A stretch of 64,000 nt of DNA, from assembly GCA_965202955.1 (NCBI GenBank), contig OZ241871.1, positions 1,178,001 to 1,242,000 on the forward strand, given 5' to 3'. Positions 9,679 through 18,821 of this stretch are shown here, piece after piece. Origin of the DNA: Bin5 sp034422415 (GTDB taxonomy: Bacteria > Chloroflexota > Anaerolineae > Caldilineales > Caldilineaceae). Position numbers and translations under genes: made by a program. Below the pieces are notes generated by a model that made no database searches, was not told where the DNA came from, and worked only from the letters and a program-made list of their open reading frames with translations. Every line of letters begins with the position of its first letter. Position 1 is the stretch's first letter.

Positions 9679-9888
9679 TTACTCCTCTTGCTCCTCGGCG
9701 ATCAACTCCCGCTCGCGCAGGATCGTCTTGATGCGCGCGATTTCACGACGGACCTGACCCTTGCGCGCCGTATTTGACAACTGTCCGGTCGCTTTCTGGA
9801 AGCGCAGGTTGAACAGCTCCTGGTACCCCTCGTCCAAGCGAGTGTACAGTTCGCTTGCCGTCAGCGGGCGTAGTTCATGTGCCTTCAT
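9679..9888 (-). CDS. rpmC: 50S ribosomal protein L29
   Basis: 69 aa, a two-helix protein at the tunnel exit where trigger factor and SRP dock. Recognised by MKAHELRPLTASEL at the start, ELFNLRFQKATGQL in the middle and a RVRREIARIKT-like helix. It lies between rplP and rpsQ as usual. Confidence 0.96.
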   Translation of the reverse strand: MKAHELRPLTASELYTRLDEGYQELFNLRFQKATGQLSNTARKGQVRREIARIKTILRERELIAEEQEE

Positions 9889-9921
9889 CTTCAGTTTCCT
9901 CCAAGCCTGAACTTCCTGGCG

Positions 9922-10335
9922 TTAGAAGTCCTCGCGGGCGACGAACTGCGTGCCCATCGGCAGTTTGTGCGCGGCCAGGCGGAATGCCTCGCGCGCGTGT
10001 TCCTCATCGACGCCGGCGATCTCAAACATAACACGGCCGGGCTTTACGACGGCCACCCAGTGATCGACGTTGCCCTTGCCCGAACCCATGCGCGTTTCGG
10101 CCGCCCGCATCGTTACCGGCTTGTCCGGGAAGATGCGGATCCACAGCTTGCCGCCGCGGCGCACGTAGCGCACAATCGCGCGGCGCGCCGATTCGATCTG
10201 GCGGCTCGACACCCAGGCCGGCTCGGTTGCCTGCAATCCGAAAGTGCCAAAATCGATCCGATTGCCGCGACTGGCGGTGCCGCGCATGCGGCCGCGGTGC
10301 ATCTTTCGAAACTTTACCCGTTTTGGCATCAGCAT
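9922..10335 (-). CDS. rplP: 50S ribosomal protein L16
   Basis: 137 aa from MLMPKRVKFRKMHRGRMRG. L16 helps form the A-site tRNA-binding region of the 50S. GTFGLQATEPAWVSSRQIESARRAI and MGSGKGNVDHWVAVVKPGRVMFE are conserved. A longer in-frame reading adds 15 residues at the N-terminus but GGAGAG stands about 6 nt before the chosen start, and L16 proteins normally begin M(L)xPKR. Confidence 0.96.
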   Translation of the reverse strand: MLMPKRVKFRKMHRGRMRGTASRGNRIDFGTFGLQATEPAWVSSRQIESARRAIVRYVRRGGKLWIRIFPDKPVTMRAAETRMGSGKGNVDHWVAVVKPGRVMFEIAGVDEEHAREAFRLAAHKLPMGTQFVAREDF

Positions 10336-10390
10336 AGTCTGCTCTCCATCCCCCGTCTTGAATCCAGCGAGCGCCCGCAAGCAGGAGCCT

Positions 10391-11065
10391 CTACTCGTTC
10401 AGCGCCATCTCAGCATAGCGGGCGTGGTACTCTTCACCGGGCAGCACTTCGCCATGATAGACCCAGGTCTTGACGCCGATCACGCCGTATGTCGTGCTGG
10501 CCTCGGCGGTGCCGTAATCGATCTCGGCCCGCAGTGTATGGCGGGGCACCTGCCCGTCGCGGATGGTGTCGACCCGGCCCATTTCACTGCCGCCCAAGCG
10601 GCCGGCAACCTGAATCATGACACCTTCGGCGCCTGTGCGCATGGCCCGGCCGGCCGCCTGTTTCATCGCCCGCTTCCAGCTGATGCGGCGCTCCAGCTGC
10701 TCGGCCACATTCTCGGCCACAAGCTGCGCGTCCGTCTCCGGCTTGTCGATTTCGCGCACGTCGATCTTGACCTTCTTGTTCGTCAGCTCCTGCAGGTTCA
10801 CCCGCAGCACGTTGACGTTGGCGCCCTTGCGGCCAATGATGATCCCCGGCTTGGCCGTGTTGATGATAATGTGGACCTGGTTGGGCTGGCGCTCGATCTC
10901 GATAAAACTGATGCCTGCCCGCGGCGCATCGCGGTGAATCATGGCGCGGATATCCCGGTCCTCGCCCAGTTGATTCACGTAGTCAAACCCGGTAGCATAC
11001 CATCGGCTCTTGTGCTCCTTGATGATGCCCAAGCGAAAGCCGGTCGGATGTACTTTGCGTCCCAT
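10391..11065 (-). CDS. rpsC: 30S ribosomal protein S3
   Basis: 224 aa from MGRKVHPTGFRLGIIKEHKS, which is the standard S3 start; a strong AAGGGGGT precedes it. The KH domain motif IIIGRKGANVNVLR and the C-terminal GRLGGSEMGRVDTIRDGQVPRHTLRAEIDYG are intact. S3 lines the mRNA entry tunnel and has helicase activity with S4 and S5. The reading frame is open for another 65 codons upstream, through rplV, but that is a shadow. Confidence 0.97.
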   Translation of the reverse strand: MGRKVHPTGFRLGIIKEHKSRWYATGFDYVNQLGEDRDIRAMIHRDAPRAGISFIEIERQPNQVHIIINTAKPGIIIGRKGANVNVLRVNLQELTNKKVKIDVREIDKPETDAQLVAENVAEQLERRISWKRAMKQAAGRAMRTGAEGVMIQVAGRLGGSEMGRVDTIRDGQVPRHTLRAEIDYGTAEASTTYGVIGVKTWVYHGEVLPGEEYHARYAEMALNE

Positions 11066-11087
11066 GGGACCCCCTTTGTCTGGTCTG

Positions 11088-11432
11088 CTACTCGTCGTCC
11101 AAACGCTCGTCCAGCACAACGGTGATGTGCGAAGAGCGTCGAATCCACGGCTTAAAACGGCCGCGCGCGCCGAAGCGGCGCCAGCGCCGGTTGGGCGCCT
11201 GGTCGGCGTAGGTCCTGCTGATATAAAGCTCATCGGCCTCAAGGCCGAAATTCTCGACACCGTTGGCGATGGCGCTCTTGAGCGTCTTCGCCACGACGCG
11301 AGCGGCCTGCTGCGGCATGAACTGCAACAGCGCCAGTGCCTCCTCGGCCGGACGCCCGCGCACCTCGTTCAGCACCAGGCGCGCCTTCTGCGGGCTGATC
11401 CCCGTATATTTGGTAACTGCTCGAACTTCCAT
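11088..11432 (-). CDS. rplV: 50S ribosomal protein L22
   Basis: 114 aa from MEVRAVTKYTGISPQKARLV. L22 lines the constriction of the peptide exit tunnel. The A-NGVENFGLEADELYI region and the tunnel hairpin segment RRWRRFGARGRFKPWIRRSSHITVVL are typical. GGGGAG lies 9 nt before the start; an ATG 14 codons upstream is in frame but would run into rpsS spacing and lacks support. Confidence 0.96.
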   Translation of the reverse strand: MEVRAVTKYTGISPQKARLVLNEVRGRPAEEALALLQFMPQQAARVVAKTLKSAIANGVENFGLEADELYISRTYADQAPNRRWRRFGARGRFKPWIRRSSHITVVLDERLDDE

Positions 11433-11495
11433 CGTACGCGCTCCCCTATCTCCAGGACGGAGGAAGAAATCCAAGACCGATTGGCGGCGGCAATC

Positions 11496-11777
11496 CTACT
11501 GTCTGCGCGTGCTGCGCTCCGACCTGACGTGGCCGCGGAAGAAACGCGTCGGCGCGAACTCACCCAGTTTGTGGCCGACCATGTTTTCCGTGATGTAGAT
11601 CGGCACATGGCGCCGGCCGTCGTGAATCGCCAGCGTATGGCCTACAAACTGCGGAAAAATCGTCGATGCACGGGACCAGGTCTTGAGCACGCGGCGTTCG
11701 CCGGCCCGGTTCATGTCTTCGATTTTCTTCAGCAGGCGCGGCTCGACATACGGTCCCTTCTTCAAGCTACGTCCCAT
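11496..11777 (-). CDS. rpsS: 30S ribosomal protein S19
   Basis: 93 aa from MGRSLKKGPYVEPRLLKKIE with a strong GGAGGAGA before it. S19 sits in the 30S head with S13. The motifs TWSRASTIFPQFVGHT, AIHDGRRHVPIYITENMVGHKLGEFAPTR are present in order, and the protein ends in RSERSTRRQ. A start ten codons earlier is possible but would be unusual for S19. Confidence 0.96.
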   Translation of the reverse strand: MGRSLKKGPYVEPRLLKKIEDMNRAGERRVLKTWSRASTIFPQFVGHTLAIHDGRRHVPIYITENMVGHKLGEFAPTRFFRGHVRSERSTRRQ

Positions 11778-11841
11778 CGAATCTCCTCCAGTGCTACGTG
11801 CGCCCATGTCTCAATCGCGGCGCAAAGCGTGCGGATCTCGG

Positions 11842-12678
11842 TTAGTTGCGGCGTTTGCTGCTGCGCCGGATGATATACTTGCCCGTGCGCTTGTTGCGGC
11901 GGGTGCGCTTGCCAAGAGCGGGCTGCCCCCACGGTGTCTTGGGGCCGGGCATGCCGATCGGCGAACGTCCCTCGCCGCCGCCGTGCGGGTGGGATGCCGG
12001 GTCCATGGCAACGCCGCGTACGGACGGCCGGATGCCCATCCAGCGGCAGCGGCCGGCCTTGCCGAGCGAAATGTTGCTGTGATCGGGATTCGACACCTGG
12101 CCGATCGTGGCGAGACAGTCCATGTCAATGTAACGGACTTCGCTGCTGGGAAGGCGCACTTGCGCGCGGGGGCCCTCCTTGGCAACGAGTTGGGCGGAGA
12201 CGCCGGCGCTGCGCACCAACTGTGCCCCCCGGCCCGGGTACAACTCGATATTGTGAATCTGGGTGCCAAGCGGGATATGGCGGATTGGCAGCGCGTTGCC
12301 GGGCCGGATATCGGCGCCGGGGCCGGACTCCAGCGTATCGCCGACCTGGACGCCGAGCGGCGCGATGATATAGCGCCTCTCGCCATCATCGTATTCGAGC
12401 AGGGCGATGCGGGCGCTGCGGTTGGGGTCGTACTCGATCGACGCAACGCGCGCGGGCGCGCCCCATCTTTCACGCTTGAAATCGATGATGCGGTAGCGCC
12501 GTTTGTGGCCCCCGCCGCGGTGACGCACGGTGATGCGACCCTGGTTGTTGCGCCCTCCCTTTCTGGGCAACGCCATGGTCAGCGTGCGCTCCGGCTGGGT
12601 GCGGGTGATCGTCTCGAAGGTCGAAACGCTCATGTCGCGGCGCCCCGGCGATGTAGGACGGTATATTTTGACTGGCAT
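11842..12678 (-). CDS. rplB: 50S ribosomal protein L2
   Basis: 278 aa, full length. L2 is essential for subunit joining and peptidyl transferase function. The N-terminal RNA-binding part (GRNNQGRITVRHRGGGHKRRYR) and the C-terminal GVAMDPASHPHGGGEGRSPIG, carrying the conserved histidine near the peptidyl transferase centre, are both intact. Ends TGKYIIRRSSKRRN. Confidence 0.97.
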   Translation of the reverse strand: MPVKIYRPTSPGRRDMSVSTFETITRTQPERTLTMALPRKGGRNNQGRITVRHRGGGHKRRYRIIDFKRERWGAPARVASIEYDPNRSARIALLEYDDGERRYIIAPLGVQVGDTLESGPGADIRPGNALPIRHIPLGTQIHNIELYPGRGAQLVRSAGVSAQLVAKEGPRAQVRLPSSEVRYIDMDCLATIGQVSNPDHSNISLGKAGRCRWMGIRPSVRGVAMDPASHPHGGGEGRSPIGMPGPKTPWGQPALGKRTRRNKRTGKYIIRRSSKRRN

Positions 12679-12748
12679 AAAAGTCTATCTCCGTTCGCAG
12701 ATAGAAGGCGGAAAACCGGAGAGTGCGCCCGCCACCCGCTCCTAACTA

Positions 12749-13039
12749 TTACACACCCTCGAAGAACTGGATGCTGTCGCCTTCGGCCAAAGTGACAACG
12801 GCCTTCTTCCACGGCGACTTGCGCACCACCTTGCGCCGCCCGCGCATTCCGGTCTTGGCCGGCATCATCATCACACGCACGCCGACAACGCTCACCTTGA
12901 AGGCGGTCTCCACCGCATCCCGAATCTGGTGCTTGTTGGCGCGGGTGTCGACCTCAAATGTGTACTGATTGCCGAAATCGGCGGCGTCGTAGGACTTTTC
13001 GGTGATGACCGGGCGCTTTATGACCTCATAGACGTGCAT
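12749..13039 (-). CDS. rplW: 50S ribosomal protein L23
   Basis: 96 aa from MHVYEVIKRPVITEKS, with GAGGAGAG about 5 nt before the start. L23 is the tunnel-exit docking site for trigger factor and SRP. FEVDTRANKHQIRDAVETAFKVSVVGVRV is the conserved core. The reading frame continues 15 codons upstream to 13084, overlapping the end of rplD, but the Shine-Dalgarno favours 13039. Confidence 0.94.
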   Translation of the reverse strand: MHVYEVIKRPVITEKSYDAADFGNQYTFEVDTRANKHQIRDAVETAFKVSVVGVRVMMMPAKTGMRGRRKVVRKSPWKKAVVTLAEGDSIQFFEGV

Positions 13040-13062
13040 CAGGCTCTCCTCGTATTCCGGCG

Positions 13063-13695
13063 CTAACTCGATGCGCCGAGCCATCTGTGGATGAATTCGA
13101 CCGAGGCCTGCGGCAGAAGGAGCATGTCGTGGCCGAGCAGATCCTGGATGTTGAGATTGTTGCTCAGCAGTGTTTTGGCCTGCGGCAGGTTGCTGACTGA
13201 CTTTTCAACCGCCATGTCCCGCTCCGGCAGGATGATGAGGACACTGCCGTCGTCCAGGCCCAGGTCGGTCAGCGTCTGCACAAAGGCCTTCGTCTTCGGC
13301 GCCTCCATCGTCAGCTGTTCGAGCACGACGATCTGGCCCGACCCGGCTTTGACGCTCAGCGCGCTGCGCAGGGCCGCCCGCCGCATCTTCTTCGGCATCT
13401 TCTGCGTGTACTTGCGCGGGGTGGGACCGAAGGTGGTGCCGCCGCCAACCCAGATTGGCGAGCGGATCGAACCGTGCCGGGCGCGGCCGGTGCCCTTCTG
13501 ACGCCAGGGCTTGCGGCCGCCGCCGCGCACCTCGCTGCGCGACTTGGTCTTGTGCGTTCCCGCGCGGGCGTTCGCCAACTGCCTCACCAGTGCCTGGTGC
13601 ATCAGCCCCCGATTGATCGGAGCGGAAAATACCGTATCCTCCAGCTCTATCTGGCCGGTCTCTTCACCGGCCATATTTCTGATTGGCAGTTCCAC
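13063..13695 (-). CDS. rplD: 50S ribosomal protein L4
   Basis: 210 aa. L4 reaches into the exit tunnel and in many bacteria also represses the S10 operon. The loop motif KTKSRSEVRGGGRKPWRQKGTGRARHGS is characteristic, with GGGTTFGPTPRKYTQKMPKK following. It lies between rplC and rplW in the expected order. Confidence 0.97.
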   Translation of the reverse strand: MELPIRNMAGEETGQIELEDTVFSAPINRGLMHQALVRQLANARAGTHKTKSRSEVRGGGRKPWRQKGTGRARHGSIRSPIWVGGGTTFGPTPRKYTQKMPKKMRRAALRSALSVKAGSGQIVVLEQLTMEAPKTKAFVQTLTDLGLDDGSVLIILPERDMAVEKSVSNLPQAKTLLSNNLNIQDLLGHDMLLLPQASVEFIHRWLGASS

Positions 13696-13776
13696 CGTTT
13701 CGCCTCCGTATCGGTGGCCGTTCGTTCGCGCTTCGCCGCTGCCCGAGCCGGCGCGCGTCGGCCACTGATCGCTAAT

Positions 13777-14406
13777 TTATCCCTTCGCCGCCGTTCGAAC
13801 GAACACCAGCCCTTGCCGCGGGCCGGGCACTGCGCCCTGAACGGCGATCAGGTTGCGTTCCGCGTCGACCAGAGCGACCTTCAGATTCTGCACCGTTACA
13901 CGCTTGTTGCCCATCTGGCCGGGGCCCTTGCTTCCGGGAAATGTATGCCCAGGCGTCGAGCCGGCGCCGCGTGCGCCGGGCGCCCGGTGGCGGTCCGACT
14001 GGCCATGCGTCTTTGGCCCGCCGGCGAAGCCGTGCCGCTTCACACCGCCGGCAAAGCCCTTCCCCTTGGAGGTGCCGGTTACATCGACAAGCTCGCCCTC
14101 GGCGAACAGATCGGCCTTGATGACATCACCCGGCGCATGTTCAGCGTTGCCCTCCAGCCGCACCTCGCGCAGCGCGCGCAGCATCGGCGTGTTGGACTTC
14201 TTCAGGTGACCGAGCTGGCCCTTGGTCAACTTACGCTCGGGGGCCTCGTCGAAGCCAATCTGAATTGCATTGTAGCCGTCGGTATCTTCGACCTTGACCT
14301 GCGTAACATAGCAGGGGCCGGCTTCGATGACCGTGACGGGCACAACCGCGCCGCTGTCATCAAAGAGTTGGGTCATGCCGACTTTGCGGCCTAGTATCCC
14401 TTTCAC
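13777..14406 (-). CDS. rplC: 50S ribosomal protein L3
   Basis: 209 aa. Starts MKGILGRKVGMTQLFDD, an unmistakable L3 start. The central extension near the peptidyl transferase centre (KGKGFAGGVKRHGFAGGPKTHGQSDRHRAPG) and GHTFPGSKGPGQMGNKRVTVQNL are intact. The glutamine site methylated in E. coli L3 lies in this GQMGN region. Confidence 0.97.
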   Translation of the reverse strand: MKGILGRKVGMTQLFDDSGAVVPVTVIEAGPCYVTQVKVEDTDGYNAIQIGFDEAPERKLTKGQLGHLKKSNTPMLRALREVRLEGNAEHAPGDVIKADLFAEGELVDVTGTSKGKGFAGGVKRHGFAGGPKTHGQSDRHRAPGARGAGSTPGHTFPGSKGPGQMGNKRVTVQNLKVALVDAERNLIAVQGAVPGPRQGLVFVRTAAKG

Positions 14407-14500
14407 TTGCGCCTCCGGTCAGTGGTTCGCGGCATGCAGGCAGACCGCCCGCGCTCCCAAGTGGGCGCCGTCCACGAGCCACAGTTCAAACGCCGCTTCG

Positions 14501-14809
14501 TTACAGCTTGATTTCGATATCGACACCGGCGGGCAGATTCAGACGGGTGAGATTCTCAATCGTCTTGTTGCCCGGGTCCACCACATCGATCAGACGCTTG
14601 TGCGTGCGAATTTCAAACTGCTCGCGGCTGTCTTTGTCGATAAACGGCGACCGCATCACGGTAAACTTTTCGATTCGCGTTGGCAGAGGCACAGGTCCGA
14701 CCACCTGGGCGCCCGTCTGCTCGGCGGCGCCGACGATCTGTTTCGCCGATGCGTCGAGTACGCGGTGATCGTATGCCTTGAGCTTGATACGAATCTTTTG
14801 CTTTGCCAT
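14501..14809 (-). CDS. rpsJ: 30S ribosomal protein S10
   Basis: 102 aa, usual length. Starts MAKQKIRIKLKAYDHRVLD and holds VGPVPLPTRIEKFTVMRSPFIDKDSREQFEIRTHKRL. S10 doubles as NusE in transcription antitermination. It heads the S10 gene order and follows tuf with 85 nt between; fusA, rpsG and rpsL are not in the window. Confidence 0.97.
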   Translation of the reverse strand: MAKQKIRIKLKAYDHRVLDASAKQIVGAAEQTGAQVVGPVPLPTRIEKFTVMRSPFIDKDSREQFEIRTHKRLIDVVDPGNKTIENLTRLNLPAGVDIEIKL

Positions 14810-14894
14810 GTAGTCTTCCCTTTTGGCGCGGTGCGCAGACAGGCCTCAGACAGTAAGAGTGGCGAGCGTATTGCTCGCCACGAACCGGTTTCCT

Positions 14895-16094
<1,200 letters not shown>

Positions 16095-16196
16095 TGGTTG
16101 CTGCCTCCTGCTTATGTTGATGGTCAGATGCGCACAGTTCGTCCGGAGCGCACATTCCAAAGCGTAATCCCGCTATACTTTGATCGCTGCTGCAAA

Positions 16197-16221
16197 CCGC
16201 CCACCAGCATTCGGTGGGCGG
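16197..16221 (-). other. Strong hairpin in the tuf leader
   Basis: A perfect 9-bp GC-rich stem (CCGCCCACC paired with GGTGGGCGG around a 7-nt loop) in the 220-nt leader between the last tRNA and tuf. On the minus strand it is followed only by TTTGC, so it is a weak intrinsic terminator at best. It could instead be an RNA-processing or stabilising structure that separates tRNA maturation from the tuf mRNA (inference). Confidence 0.6.
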
Positions 16222-16313
16222 CATCGATCCCGCGGCCTGTATGGTTTGTCAATGCGGGCGCCAAGTGCAACTTTTTGGCGCGGTCTTCGCCAGCGAGCCG
16301 GCGGTCAAACTCC

Positions 16314-16390
<77 letters not shown>

Positions 16391-16428
16391 AGATTTCTGT
16401 GCCGCTCGCTACGCGCTACACAATATTA

Positions 16429-16512
<84 letters not shown>

Positions 16513-16611
16513 ATCCTATCGTTACCTTCTATTAAAGTGCTCCGCCCGCTTTGCTGCCGACAGCTAGTATTCGCTACCCAAGTCGGCCGCAGTCAAACGC
16601 ACACATCAAAA

Positions 16612-16684
16612 AGCCGACGATCGGACTCGAACCGATAACCGGCTGTTTACAAAACAGCTGCTCTGCCGATTGAGCTACGTCGGC
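16612..16684 (-). tRNA. tRNA-Thr (UGU anticodon)
   Basis: 73 nt, no encoded CCA. Acceptor stem GCCGACG/CGTCGGC, anticodon stem GCTGT/ACAGC with loop TTTGTAA (anticodon TGT), T-arm ATCGG TTCGAGT CCGAT. It reads ACA/ACG codons. It is the first gene of the tRNA-tuf transcript, starting about 18 nt downstream of the predicted transcription start. Confidence 0.95.
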
Positions 16685-16708
16685 GCGTGCTCAGGCGACA
16701 CCTGAGTG

Positions 16709-16736
16709 ATTATAGCACAGTTGAAACGTCGGTCAA
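16709..16736 (-). promoter_or_regulatory. Promoter of the tRNA-tuf-ribosomal block
   Basis: On the minus strand TTGACC (16731-16736), a 16-nt spacer and a perfect TATAAT (16709-16714) preceded by TGC, i.e. an extended -10 box. Initiation is expected near 16702. A 6-bp inverted repeat CTCAGG/CCTGAG (16690-16706) overlaps the start region. This is the best promoter match in the window, as expected for tRNA and ribosomal protein expression. Confidence 0.85.
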
Positions 16737-16856
16737 ATTCTGATCCGTCTATTTTCCTAAAGGTTTATGACGCTCGGTTCCGTCATTTGGTTCGCGCCGG
16801 GCAGCAACGATTTCGGCAGGCCCGCAACCCCGCGGTGCCCACACACCGGAAGTCGA

Positions 16857-16885
16857 TTGAGCCGCCAAAAGAGACGTGATACAAT
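16857..16885 (+). promoter_or_regulatory. Promoter of uvrC, candidate leaderless start
   Basis: TTGAGC (16857-16862), 17-nt spacer, TACAAT (16880-16885) with TG two bases before it. The ATG of uvrC follows after only 7 nt, so initiation should fall at or next to the start codon. No Shine-Dalgarno is present. Confidence 0.65.
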
Positions 16886-16892
16886 CGATTTT

Positions 16893-18821
16893 ATGAACGG
16901 ACGACTCCCGCAACAACTGAAACGCAAGCTGGCAGAGCTGCCCAGCAAACCCGGCTGTTATCTGATGTGGGATGAGCACAACAAAGTGCTCTACGTGGGC
17001 AAGGCGCTGGTGCTGCGCCACCGCGTGCGCAGCTATTTCCAGTCCTCCGCCAAGCACGCCCAGCGGATAGACGAGATGGTCTCCAGGGTGCGCAACGTGA
17101 CCTGGTGGGTCACGCGGACGGAGATGGAGGCGCTGATCCTTGAGAACGACCTGATCAAGCGGTACCAGCCCCACTACAATGTCATGCTCAAGGATGACAA
17201 GGGCTATCCGTACATCAAGGTCAACTGGCAGAATGAGTTTCCCAAAGTGGAGCGCGTGCGGCAGATCGTCGATGACGGCGCCCGCTACTTCGGCCCCTTT
17301 ACCAGCAGCTGGGCGGTGAGCCGCACACTGGAGTCGATGCGCAAGGTTGTCCCTTACCTCGACTGCGACCGCACGATCGACGGCAATGACGAAAGTCCGT
17401 GCCTCTACTATCACCTGAAACTGTGCGGCGGGCCCTGCATCGGCGTGCAGAGCCAAGCCGTATACCGCGAAGGCATTACGCAGCTGATCGCCTTCCTCGA
17501 GGGCGATACCGATGTCGTACTCGGCCAGTTGGAAAACAGGATGCACAAGGCGGCCGAGCGCTTCAACTTCGAGCTGGCCGCGGTCTACCGCGATCGGATC
17601 AGGTCGGCCCAGCGCATCGTTCACCAGCAGAAGGTGGTGGGCGTGCAGCACGATGACGAAGATGTGGTCGCGATCGCGCAGGACGACAAGTCGGGCGACA
17701 CTGTCGTACAGATCATGCTCGTGCGCCGCGGCAGGCTGATCGGCCGGGAGAACTTCGCGCTGCAAGGCGTTGAACTGTCGGAGACCACGGCCGAAAACCT
17801 GGGCGATCTGCTCGGCATCTTCATCCAGCGTTTTTACGCCGACGCGGCCGGCGCGGCGCCGTCAAGCCGGGGCGCGTTGAGCAAGGTCCCGCCGCGTCTG
17901 CTGGTCCAATATATGCCGCGCACACACAAGCTTCTTGCTGGCTGGCTGAGCAAAGTACGCGGCACAAAGGTTGAAATCCGGATGCCGCAACGGGGCCGGA
18001 AGCGGAAACTGATGGAGTTCGCCAAGAGCAACGCCGAGGAATATCTGCGCGTACAGAAGTCCCAATGGGCGGAGGACTCCAACCGCCAGACCGAGGCCCT
18101 GGCGGAGCTGCAGGAGGCGCTCACGCTGGAGACGCCGCCGGCGCGGGTCGAGTGCTACGATGTCAGTACTTTGCAGGGCACGAATACGGTCGGCTCGATG
18201 GTCGTTTTTGGACGGGGCGTGCCGCTAAAGTCGGCATACAAACGCTTCAAAATACGCGGCAGAGGCAGCCAGGGCGAGCCGGACGACTATGCCAGCATGC
18301 GAGAGGTCCTGCGCCGCCGTTTTCGCCGCGCGGTGGAGGAGGCGCCGGCCCGACCCGGACGCCGCGCAACGAGCGCGGACCACTGGAAGGTGCTGCCGGA
18401 CCTCGTGATCGTTGACGGCGGCAAGGGTCAACTCGGCGTCGCGCTGGAGGTTCTGACGGAGTTTGGCCTGCGCGACCGGGTGCCGGTGGCCGGTTTGGCG
18501 AAACGGGAGGAGGAGATCTTCCTGCCCAAACGCCGCAACCCGATCCATCTTCGGCGCGGCAGCCAGTCCTTCTACCTGGTGCAACGCATCCGCGACGAGG
18601 CCCACCGCTTCGCGGTCACCTATCATCGCAACCTGCGCCGCAAAGGACAGACGACGACGCTGCTGGACGGCCTGCCCGGCATCGGCCCCAAGCGGCGCAG
18701 AGCTCTGCTACAATACTTCAGCGGCGACGTCGACAAGATCCGGCAGGCGACGCTGGATGAGCTGCGTGTCGTACCGGGCATGAACCGGAAAGCCGCCGAA
18801 GCGGTCAAGGAGCACCTGTAA
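16893..18821 (+). CDS. uvrC: Excinuclease ABC subunit C
   Basis: 642 aa from MNGRLPQQLKRKLAELP. UvrC makes the dual incisions of nucleotide excision repair. In order: GIY-YIG nuclease (KPGCYLMWDE, then VLYVGKA) near residues 10-90, UVR UvrB-binding motif (MHKAAERFNFELAAVYRDRI) near 210, the RNase H-like C-terminal nuclease (ECYDVSTLQGTNTVGSMVVF; DLVIVDGGKGQL), and a C-terminal helix-hairpin-helix pair (GLPGIGPKRRRALL; VVPGMNRKAAEAV). The reading frame is open 42 codons further upstream, but homology begins at the chosen ATG. Its stop codon directly abuts the start of the next gene. Confidence 0.96.
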   Translation: MNGRLPQQLKRKLAELPSKPGCYLMWDEHNKVLYVGKALVLRHRVRSYFQSSAKHAQRIDEMVSRVRNVTWWVTRTEMEALILENDLIKRYQPHYNVMLKDDKGYPYIKVNWQNEFPKVERVRQIVDDGARYFGPFTSSWAVSRTLESMRKVVPYLDCDRTIDGNDESPCLYYHLKLCGGPCIGVQSQAVYREGITQLIAFLEGDTDVVLGQLENRMHKAAERFNFELAAVYRDRIRSAQRIVHQQKVVGVQHDDEDVVAIAQDDKSGDTVVQIMLVRRGRLIGRENFALQGVELSETTAENLGDLLGIFIQRFYADAAGAAPSSRGALSKVPPRLLVQYMPRTHKLLAGWLSKVRGTKVEIRMPQRGRKRKLMEFAKSNAEEYLRVQKSQWAEDSNRQTEALAELQEALTLETPPARVECYDVSTLQGTNTVGSMVVFGRGVPLKSAYKRFKIRGRGSQGEPDDYASMREVLRRRFRRAVEEAPARPGRRATSADHWKVLPDLVIVDGGKGQLGVALEVLTEFGLRDRVPVAGLAKREEEIFLPKRRNPIHLRRGSQSFYLVQRIRDEAHRFAVTYHRNLRRKGQTTTLLDGLPGIGPKRRRALLQYFSGDVDKIRQATLDELRVVPGMNRKAAEAVKEHL

